A stretch of DNA of 64,000 nucleotides, from the NCBI GenBank assembly GCA_965219705.1, contig OZ244789.1, positions 1,364,001 through 1,428,000 of the forward strand, written 5' to 3'. The stretch comes from JAJECS01 sp965219705 (GTDB taxonomy: Bacteria > Chloroflexota > UBA11872). The notes under the pieces are model-generated. The model had not been told where the DNA came from, did no database searches, and worked only from the letters and a program-made list of their open reading frames with translations. Both the position numbers and the translations under genes were made by a program. Positions 34,799 to 41,904 of this stretch are shown in pieces (the first letter of the stretch is position 1; the number at the start of each line of letters is the position of its first letter).

Positions 34799-35036
34799 CG
34801 TCACCCGCGGTGCCACCCGCGATTGTCCGGCCAACGCCGGACCACTCAATCGCCGCCCGCCGTGGCGGACGACCACGCCGCTAACGGGGCGCTACCCCGA
34901 CCGGGTCTACTAGCTCGCCGCGGCGAGCGTTCGGCCGGCAGCTCGGGAGGGATGCCAACGACGGCGGCTCCGCACCCGGCTCACACCCACCCGGGCTCGC
35001 TCGGCGGTCCGATCGCCGCGACGTGTCTCCGTCAAC
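34771..35036 (-). promoter_or_regulatory. T-box riboswitch controlling alaX-ileS
   Basis: On the reverse strand the leader has a stem I opening with GTTGACGGAGACACG, a long paired region, and the T-box antiterminator core GGGTGGCACCGCGGG (plus-strand 34804-34818), which matches the T-box consensus. An intrinsic terminator follows. Aligned on the conserved CCTCCCGAGC-like segment, the specifier triplet reads ATC (plus-strand 34951-34953), an isoleucine codon, in agreement with ileS downstream. Uncharged tRNA-Ile should stabilise the antiterminator and allow transcription. Confidence 0.92.
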
Positions 35037-35062
35037 GCCGATGATTCTTCACGGGTGAGTGT

Positions 35063-35086
35063 CGCCGGGGATTTGGGGTGGGTCAA
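35063..35086 (-). promoter_or_regulatory. Weak candidate promoter for the T-box leader
   Basis: TTGACC (plus-strand 35081-35086) and GACACT are 17 bases apart on the reverse strand and would start transcription some 20 bases before stem I. The -10 match is only three of six. Confidence 0.3.
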
Positions 35087-35187
35087 GGGGTTGGCCCGAC
35101 CGGTAGTTGGTCGTTTCTTGCCGATTGGCTCAAAGACAACCGGCGGGTAGCGCAGAGCCACTTCCCGCGGGCTCGGCTGCCAGACTC

Positions 35188-35613
35188 TCAGGAGGGGTTG
35201 TCGGTTTCCGCTGCCTCGGCTGTCGCCGCCGCAACCTCCCCAAAAACCCGGCGACCTTCGTCGGTGAGCGAGAATGCCGCCTGGCCATCGGGTGTTGAAG
35301 TCCTCTCGACCAGATTGTCGAACACGAGACCTGCGGATTGTGCGCGGCGCTTCCACGCACTCACCATTGGGCCGGGTCTCTTGCCCGGAAGCAGTAGCGC
35401 GATCTCCCCTGTGGGGAGGTGTAGTTGCGTGAGCAGCGCATGCAGGATTTCTGGTTCAAGTATGTCTCCCACTGTGGTCGTCTTTGCCCGCCGGCGCCTC
35501 GGCCTAGGTGGTGCCTTGGGCGTGACGAGTTCGATTAGTCGGTTCACTTCGTCAAGGCGAGCTTGCATCTCCTTCCGACGCGCGTGAAGCTCTGCCAACA
35601 GGTCTTGCGTCAT
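35188..35613 (-). CDS. Hypothetical protein: coiled-coil N-terminus and possible winged helix
   Basis: 141 residues, preceded by a good AAGGAGAAGG Shine-Dalgarno sequence. Residues 1-30 (LLAELHARRKEMQARLDEVN) form a charged heptad helix. A basic linker (PPRPRRRRAK) and then a globular part with GDILEPEILHALLTQLHLPTG and FSLTDEGRRVFGEV follow; the latter resembles the wing and last helix of a winged-helix domain. A DNA-binding role is possible but no family is recognised. The gene lies upstream of and in the same direction as the alaX-ileS leader but has no visible link to it. Confidence 0.65.
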   Translation of the reverse strand: MTQDLLAELHARRKEMQARLDEVNRLIELVTPKAPPRPRRRRAKTTTVGDILEPEILHALLTQLHLPTGEIALLLPGKRPGPMVSAWKRRAQSAGLVFDNLVERTSTPDGQAAFSLTDEGRRVFGEVAAATAEAAETDNPS

Positions 35614-35740
35614 GGGCCTTCTCCTTCAGACTTGCTAAAATCGACTTGAGTGAGGGCGTGGCATGGGAGAGGGGTCTGGCCCCTCCCCCAGTTCGCTTGC
35701 GAACCCGTTGGTCCGCGCGGCTCCAACCACGCTTAGCCTT

Positions 35741-35968
35741 TCATGGGTTCTGCCCTCCTTCGGTGCGAGGGGCGCGGCGCTCGGCTTGGAAGACGTAGCG
35801 CCGCGCACCCTCACTCACACCACAGACTACGCCATGTCCATTGATGCCGCAAAACCGCTGCACTGTGTAACCTCGTCTGCGTTTCTCACTGATCACGCTT
35901 TCCAGTGCCAGCCCGAACGGCATCGCGCGGGGAGGCAGATCGTCGCGTGCATGAACCAGACAGCGCAC
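35741..35968 (-). CDS. Possible small hypothetical protein
   Basis: 75 codons from GTG, or 60 from an internal ATG at 35923. The part LESVISEKRRRGYTVQRFCG, then GHGVVCGVSEGARRYVFQAERR reads like a compact alternating strand-helix protein rather than an antisense shadow, and no competing gene exists on the other strand. There is no strong ribosome-binding site and no recognised family. It lies in the same orientation as the 141-residue gene downstream of it. Confidence 0.35.
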   Translation of the reverse strand: MRCLVHARDDLPPRAMPFGLALESVISEKRRRGYTVQRFCGINGHGVVCGVSEGARRYVFQAERRAPRTEGGQNP

Positions 35969-36276
35969 GGGGCATCCCGGTGATGAATGGCCTTTCTGCT
36001 ACGTCGGCGCTGTCTGGCTATGGAATCTGGCGGCCGCCGCAGCGGCGATTCTCGAACGACGCTCAGGGAATGCCGTTCTTGCTGCGAGGCGGCCGCGTTT
36101 TGCGGCCGGCCTCGTTCTGCCGCGCGTCGGGTATCTCTCCCGGCTCCTCAAAGGTGTTAGGGAACTCCGACGGTATTGACACGCTGTCAATGTCGGGGCG
36201 ACCCTGATACGCCGCCGGTTTCGATCCTTCTGTGATTGCGGCGGCCGGTGTCGCGCCGACACGCATCCACGGCGAA

Positions 36277-36528
36277 TTAGCACGCCTTCAGAACGCATTG
36301 GCACGCTCTCAGGACGCGTTAGTGCGCGTACGGAACGCATTGGCACGCTCTCAGGACGCGTTAGTGCGCGTACGGAACGCATTAGTACGCTCTCAGGACG
36401 CATTAGTACGCGTACTGAATGCATTAGTACGCTTTCGGAACGGCTAAGCACGTGTTCGGAACGCATTAGCACGGTTTCGGGGCGCATAAGCACACTTTTG
36501 GAACGCACAAGCACGTCTTGGGTACCGC
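36277..36528. repeat. 21-bp minisatellite, 12 units, with a 42-bp higher-order pattern
   Basis: Twelve consecutive 21-base units of the form 'TTAGCACGCnnTCnGnACGCA' run without gaps. Units 2-5 alternate between two types ('..CTCTCAGGACGCG' and '..CGTACGGAACGCA'), giving an exact 42-bp duplication; later units diverge. As 21 is a multiple of 3, forward frames encode a heptad repeat (NALARSQDALVRVR). The forward frame from GTG 36232 stops at 36447 within the array, so long-range coding is not maintained. No spacers, so not CRISPR. Confidence 0.85.
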
Positions 36529-37067
36529 GCGGCAATAGAAGATTGCAAATTCGTCGCGCTGCCATCCGCTTCTGTTAATAGGCGGCCGACGACACTTTCG
36601 TTTGCTGTTTTCCCGCATTTCAGCCTCTCGCCTCAAAGTGACTCACATCCCCACTCTGAGCTTCGGGCTACGAACGGCGCTCACAACTGTCATGCCGAGC
36701 AGCATGAGCAGTCCAGAGTGCCCAACCTCGCGCCCCCGGAACGACGGTGGCCCGGGCTGCCGGTGCCTCATCCCCAGCGTCGGGGTCGCGCGCTCTAGAC
36801 TCCTCGCTGCGCTCGGAGTGACAGCTGGGCTTCAAGGGCCTTCCCGTGGGTGTGGCAGGTTGGGCGATCCAGAGCGTTCCCCCGTCGCACCGGCACTCCC
36901 TCGTCACCCCGGCGAAAGCCGGGGTCCAGATCCGCCCGGCACGCCCGACACTCCGCCTAGATTCCGGCCTCCGCCGGAATGACGGACGGAGGCAGGCTGT
37001 TGATCGGGGTGTCCCTGCGCGGCCTATAGTTCCTGCGCGGGCATAGGCCAGGGAAAGACGACATCCC

Positions 37068-38765
37068 ATGCAGCCATTCGAGCTCTCGGCCGAGCATCTG
37101 GCCGCGGTGGAGCGGCGGCGGCGGATTGTGGTGCGTTATGACATCACCGGTGATCCCAAGGATTTCGTGGGCGAGCCGCCTCCGCCGGAGCAGCTGGCGA
37201 AATGGTGGGACGCGCAGCTGAGCCTGCAAGACATGCCCGGCACGCAGATCGACTCCATCATCTGGTGGTCCGAGGGCGGCGTCGAGGCTTCGTTCAAGAG
37301 CGACGTGCGCCCCGTCGGCGAGTGGATCAAGGGCTGGGTCGAGGCGGGCGTCGAGATTCCGTCGCTGGCGCTGGAGCAGTCGCAGCGCCGCGGCATCGAG
37401 TCCTTCTATCAACTCGCCATGAACGGCTACGACGTCGGCTGGGACGGCACGAAGGTCGTGCCCGCGACGATTCCGGTGAAGGCCGCGCATCCCGAGTGGC
37501 TGCTTTGGCCCTACGGCCATGTCGAGAGCGGCTATATGAACTACGCCGTGCCGGGGGTGCGGGACTACATCACCGAGATCGTGCGCGAGGTGGCCTGGCG
37601 CTTCGACCACGACGGCATCAACCTCGATTTCGCGCGGGTGGACGTGCTGTTGCCGCCGGGGCATCAGTGGGAGCTGCGCGAGCACCTCAACGACCTGATG
37701 CGCACGGTGCGCGCGGTGCTCTTGGAGCGGGCGCGGGTGCGCGGGCGGCCCTATCTGCTGAGCGTGCAGATTCCGCCGGACGTGGTGAGCTGCCACTACA
37801 CCGGCATTGATATCGAAACCTGGGTGCGCGAGGGCCTGGTGGACATCCTGATCCTCGGCTGCCGCACGTTCGACGTGGACGTGCGCGACTTCCGCCGTCT
37901 GACCGCGGGCCACCCCGTCAAGCTGTATCCGTGCATCGACGCGCACCATTCCAGCGACGGCTATTTCCACCCGTCCCTGGAAGTGCAGCGCGGCGCGGCG
38001 GCCAACTGGCTGCACCAGGGCGCGGATGGCGTGTGCACCTTCAACTATCCCGACCGCACGCCGGAATCGGCCCGGCGCGCCGGCACCTACAACGAGCTGA
38101 TGGAGACCGACTACTGGCGCGGGTGCATGCGCGCGCAGCGCGAGCTGGGCACGTTGGAAACGCTGCGCCGTACCGACAAGGTGTTCTTCACCGAGCGGCG
38201 GGGCGGCGGACACTTCATGATCCCGCCACCGGAGGACTGGAGCACGCCGCGGGCGATGTCGCTCAACACCAACCTGCTGGCGCCTCTGCCGGCGCTGCTG
38301 CCGAATATCCCCACCGGCACGCCGCAGCCCAAGGACACCTGGCCCGGGCCGCCCAACCAGACGAGCGACTATCGCGACGGCAAGGTGGACACGTTCGTGC
38401 GCCTGTGGGTGGGCGACGACGTGCATGCGGAGGCTGACGCTGTGCGCTCGGTCACCGTGCGCGCGGTGCTGTCCGACGACGACGCGTCAGACGGCGACCG
38501 GCTCGATCCGGTGCTGCTGGCGACGAAGTACCGCGACCTCTACAACCGCCCGCCACAGTCGGACGTCGTGGAGCGCATCGAGCTGCGGGTCAACAACATC
38601 CTGCTGCCACCGCCGACCGTCGAGGACGGCTGGCTAGTCTTCGAGGCCAAGCTGGCGTGGCTGGCGCATGGCGAGAACCTCGTCGGCGTCTGGGTCAACC
38701 CGCCAGAGGCGAACGCCGAGCGGCTCACGCTGGAGAAGCTGGAGATTCACGTCGGCTATCGCTAG
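37068..38765 (+). CDS. Glycoside hydrolase-like TIM-barrel protein (GHL10-type)
   Basis: 565 residues, no signal peptide. The N-terminal part reads as a barrel: RRIVVRYDITGDP on the first strand, IDSIIWWSEGG, PEWLLWPYGHVESGYMNYAVP, FDHDGINLDFARVDVLLPPG (strand with acidic residues at the usual catalytic place), then HPVKLYPCIDAHH and GADGVCTFNYPDRTPESARR. A C-terminal beta-sandwich (VERIELRVNNILLPPP... GENLVGVWVNPPEA) follows. It resembles the uncharacterised family 10-like hydrolases of Planctomycetes and Chloroflexota. Substrate unknown; its tail overlaps the convergent penicillin-binding protein gene by four bases. Confidence 0.65.
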   Translation: MQPFELSAEHLAAVERRRRIVVRYDITGDPKDFVGEPPPPEQLAKWWDAQLSLQDMPGTQIDSIIWWSEGGVEASFKSDVRPVGEWIKGWVEAGVEIPSLALEQSQRRGIESFYQLAMNGYDVGWDGTKVVPATIPVKAAHPEWLLWPYGHVESGYMNYAVPGVRDYITEIVREVAWRFDHDGINLDFARVDVLLPPGHQWELREHLNDLMRTVRAVLLERARVRGRPYLLSVQIPPDVVSCHYTGIDIETWVREGLVDILILGCRTFDVDVRDFRRLTAGHPVKLYPCIDAHHSSDGYFHPSLEVQRGAAANWLHQGADGVCTFNYPDRTPESARRAGTYNELMETDYWRGCMRAQRELGTLETLRRTDKVFFTERRGGGHFMIPPPEDWSTPRAMSLNTNLLAPLPALLPNIPTGTPQPKDTWPGPPNQTSDYRDGKVDTFVRLWVGDDVHAEADAVRSVTVRAVLSDDDASDGDRLDPVLLATKYRDLYNRPPQSDVVERIELRVNNILLPPPTVEDGWLVFEAKLAWLAHGENLVGVWVNPPEANAERLTLEKLEIHVGYR

Positions 38766-41695
38766 CGCACCGTGAACGTCACCGGATCGGAGATCGTCTG
38801 GTTGCCCGCCCGGTCCGTGGCGATCGCCCGCAGCGTGTAGATCCCCGGCTCCGCCGTCCAGCGCAGGCGGTACGGCGCGCGTTGCACCTCGCCGATCACC
38901 TCGCCGTCCATCTCGTAGGCCACCGCCGCCAGTCCACCCGCGTCCTGCAACGCCGCCCGCAACTCCAGCACCCCTGCTGGACGCTCGTCGCCGTTCGCGA
39001 GGCCCGCCACCGCCACGGCCGGCGGCGTGTTGTCCACCACGATCCGACGGAAGACCAAGTCTTCGCGCCCATTCGCCGCGCGCACCGCCAGGCGCAGCGT
39101 GTAGGGACCGTCGGACAGCTGGCTCGTGTCGATCGCCCGCAGCGGTCCCTCGGTCACCGGGCTCACGCCGACCGTGCCAATGCGCACCCAGCTCCCGGGC
39201 GCCTCCCCGCCGCCGTAGCGCACCTCGAACTCTGCAAACTGCGGTCCCGCCGCCGTTCCCTGGATTTCCAGCACGCTCCGCACGCGCTCCCCCGGCGCCG
39301 GGCTCGTTATGGCTGCTCGCTCCGACGCCCCCGCCGGCGGCGCCGCGGCGACGAAGGCTTCGGGCGGCAGCCGCAGCGGCGAATCCTCCGGCAGCGTCCG
39401 CTGCCACGCCTCGGCCTCGGTCGGCAGCACCACGAACACCTGCTCCTCAACCTCGTCGCGTGGCGTGTCCGGCGTGGCGAGCAGCCCGCTGGGCTCGTGA
39501 ATCTCAAACGCCTGATGCACCATGTCCCGCTGCGCCGGCACGGTCCCCGCGAGGAAGAACTCCTCCCGCGTCTCCGGCGTGAACGGCGACGGCAACAGGC
39601 CCGACAGCGGGTCGATCTCCTGCACCACCACCGTCGCCGGCTGCGGCCACGCCGTTACGGGCTGGCCCTCCAACGCCGCCGTCATGAACCGCTGCCAGAT
39701 CGGCGCCGCTCCCCGCACCCCGGTCACCTCGTCCATGGGCGTCCCGTCGGCATTGCCCACCCACACCCCCGCCACCAGTTGGGCCGTGTAGCCCACCGTG
39801 AGCGCGTCGCGCGTATCCTCCGTCGTTCCCGTCTTCGCCGCCGCCGGGCGGCCGGGCAGCTGCAGATTGCGCCGCACCTCACCAAATCCGAGCACCCGCG
39901 CCTCGTCGTCGCTGAGGATCGACGTCATCAAGAACGCCAGCCCGGGGCTGACCACCTGCGTTGCCGCGATCCGGCTCGGAGCCTCCGCAGCGTCCGCGAG
40001 CACCCGCGCGCTGCAGCCGTCATCCCCCAGCTGCTCGATTACTCGGCCCCGCGCGTCCAGAATGCAGAGGATGCCGGTGGGCGCCACCGCCCGACCCTCG
40101 TTGGCGAAGACGCCGTAGGCGCTCGCCAGTTCCAGCAGCCGCACTTCATTCGAGCCGAGCGCCAGCGCCGGGCCGATGCGCGACGGGTCGGTCAGCGTCG
40201 TGATTCCCAGCTCCTCGGCCAGCGCCACCGTGGGCTCGAGCCCCGCGAACAGCTGCGTCCGCACCGCCGGGATGTTCAGCGAGCTTCCCAGCGCCGTCCG
40301 CACGCTCACCGGGCCGCTGAACCGCTCGCTGTAGTTCCGCGGCGCGTACGGCTCCTGCCCCACGATCGGCACGATCGTCGGGATGTCGAGCAGCATCGTG
40401 GCCGGCGTATAGCCCTGCTGCAGCGCGCTGGCATAGGTGATGGGCTTGAACGACGACCCCGGCTGCCGCGGCGCCAGCGTCACGTTCACCTGGCCGTCGA
40501 TCGCCGCGTCGTTGAAGTCCAGGCTTCCCACCATCGCCAGAATCTCGCCCGTGCCCGGCCGCAGCGCCACCAGCGCCGCATTCGTCACCGTCCTGTCGGC
40601 CAGCGTGGCGACGTGCTCCCGCGCCGCCGTCTCGGCGTGCCGCTGCAGGTCCAGGTCGAGCGTGGTGATGATGCGCCAGCCCTGCCAGCTCACGTCCGGC
40701 CCGTAGCGCGCTTGCACTTCATCCACCACGTAGCGGAAGAAGTGGGGCGCGAGCAGCTCGGCCGGCTGCGGCGGCATGATCGTGATGACCTCGCGCCGCG
40801 CCGCCTCCACCCGCGCCGGCGGCGCCAGCCCGGTTTCCTCCAGCCGGTCCAGCACCCGCAGTTGCTCCCGCCGCGCCGCCGCCGGGTCCACGTGGGGATT
40901 GTCCGTGGACGGGGAGCGCAACACCCCCGCCAGCAACGCGGCCTCCGCCAGCGTCACCTGATCCAGCGGCTTCCCAAAATACGTGCGCGCCGCCGCCGCC
41001 ACGCCGTAGCTCAGGCTCCCGTAGTAGTTCTGATTGAGGTAGAGGCCCAGAATCTCGTCCTTCGAGAACCGCTCGCTGAGCTGCCAGGCCAGCACGGCCT
41101 CTTTGACCTTGCGCTCCACCGTCTCCTCGGGCGTCAGCAGCACGTTCTTGACCAACTGCTGCGTGATGGTGCTGGCCCCCGAGACGATCTCGCCGCCCGT
41201 GAAGTTCTGCCAGAGCGCGCGCACGATGGCGCGCAACTCGACCCCCGGGTTCTCGTAGAACGTGGCGTCTTCCGCCGCGATCACCGCCGCCTTCACGTCG
41301 GCGGGAATGGCCTCGGGCGGGACGAGCGTCCGCCGGCCCTGGCCCAGCAGCTCGCCCAGCGGACGGCCGCGCCGGTCGACGATCGTGGTGGTTTGGAACA
41401 GTCCGCTGCCGACGTTCAAGATCTCGTCGACCTCGGGCACGTCCGTCAGCAGCGTGCCGGCGGCCGCCGCGGCTGCGCCCACGCCGCTTGCCGCGATCAC
41501 CGCGAGCACAAGCGTGGCCGCGATTGCCGCTGCCGCCGCACCGCCCGCGAGCAGCCACACCCACGCCGCGACCGCTGCGCGCGAGCGCCGCGGCCGCATC
41601 AGCGAACTCCGCGCAAGCCTCGCCCGCGCGTCGGGATTGACATGGCGGCCGGCGGAGGGCCGCATCCGCGAGCTACGCACCCGCACCAGCCTCAC
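38762..41695 (-). CDS. Class A penicillin-binding protein (transglycosylase/transpeptidase)
   Basis: 977 residues. A cytoplasmic Arg-rich tail precedes one membrane anchor at about 41-80. The GT51 glycosyltransferase domain has catalytic Glu142 in AAEDATFYENPG (the commonly conserved His after EDxxFY is Asn) and GASTITQQLVKN. The transpeptidase has Ser414 in PGSSFKPITY, SSLNIPAV (SxN) and AKTGTTED (KTG). Beyond the usual end are two Ig-like modules (ITSPAPGERVRSVLEIQGTA and DNTPPAVAVAGLANGDERPA) that probably contact wall polymers. It polymerises and cross-links peptidoglycan. Convergent with the hydrolase-like gene, divergent from the large membrane gene. Confidence 0.95.
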   Translation of the reverse strand: MRLVRVRSSRMRPSAGRHVNPDARARLARSSLMRPRRSRAAVAAWVWLLAGGAAAAAIAATLVLAVIAASGVGAAAAAAGTLLTDVPEVDEILNVGSGLFQTTTIVDRRGRPLGELLGQGRRTLVPPEAIPADVKAAVIAAEDATFYENPGVELRAIVRALWQNFTGGEIVSGASTITQQLVKNVLLTPEETVERKVKEAVLAWQLSERFSKDEILGLYLNQNYYGSLSYGVAAAARTYFGKPLDQVTLAEAALLAGVLRSPSTDNPHVDPAAARREQLRVLDRLEETGLAPPARVEAARREVITIMPPQPAELLAPHFFRYVVDEVQARYGPDVSWQGWRIITTLDLDLQRHAETAAREHVATLADRTVTNAALVALRPGTGEILAMVGSLDFNDAAIDGQVNVTLAPRQPGSSFKPITYASALQQGYTPATMLLDIPTIVPIVGQEPYAPRNYSERFSGPVSVRTALGSSLNIPAVRTQLFAGLEPTVALAEELGITTLTDPSRIGPALALGSNEVRLLELASAYGVFANEGRAVAPTGILCILDARGRVIEQLGDDGCSARVLADAAEAPSRIAATQVVSPGLAFLMTSILSDDEARVLGFGEVRRNLQLPGRPAAAKTGTTEDTRDALTVGYTAQLVAGVWVGNADGTPMDEVTGVRGAAPIWQRFMTAALEGQPVTAWPQPATVVVQEIDPLSGLLPSPFTPETREEFFLAGTVPAQRDMVHQAFEIHEPSGLLATPDTPRDEVEEQVFVVLPTEAEAWQRTLPEDSPLRLPPEAFVAAAPPAGASERAAITSPAPGERVRSVLEIQGTAAGPQFAEFEVRYGGGEAPGSWVRIGTVGVSPVTEGPLRAIDTSQLSDGPYTLRLAVRAANGREDLVFRRIVVDNTPPAVAVAGLANGDERPAGVLELRAALQDAGGLAAVAYEMDGEVIGEVQRAPYRLRWTAEPGIYTLRAIATDRAGNQTISDPVTFTVR

Positions 41696-41759
41696 TCTCG
41701 TAGACCTTCATTCTAAGCGTGCGCTTTACGGTCTCCCGTTACGCCGGGCCGCTGCCGCC

Positions 41760-41904
41760 GGGACTTAAGCTGGCACTCGCTGTGGGCGGCGATCGAAGGG
41801 ATCAGCTGCATCAATTGAGGCCGCGTGAATGACCGTTGATGGGGCGGTCATCCCGGGATTGCTGCTGCTGGCGGCGGAACTCGTCGCGCTTGCTGCCGTG
41901 GGCT
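41760..41904 (+). repeat. Direct repeat, left copy (upstream region and 5' end of membrane gene)
   Basis: About 145 bases, from GGGACTTAAGCTGGCACTCG through the first 25 codons, recur at 44677-44820 with few differences; the ATG sits 69 bases from the start in both. The promoter region and the gene start were duplicated together. Confidence 0.85.

Larger units (their letters stand above)
35614..37067. other. 1.45-kb region without a convincing gene; minisatellite and repeats
   Basis: The longest non-coding stretch in the window, with base composition less GC-rich than neighbours in its middle part. It holds one possible small reverse gene (35741-35968), a 21-bp minisatellite (36277-36528) and several palindromic repeats in its last 300 bases (for example 'CACCCCGGCGAAAGCCGGGG' at about 36904 and 'TTCCGGCCTCCGCCGGAA' at about 36961). 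Nothing else is recognised. Confidence 0.6.

Noticed and set aside
36277..36528. CRISPR array
   Set aside because: Units are contiguous 21-bp repeats with no spacers, and no cas gene is present.
38657..41716. 1,019-codon forward open frame, the second longest in its area
   Set aside because: Antisense to the penicillin-binding protein, whose active-site motifs are all intact; the forward translation is Arg/His-rich without domains.
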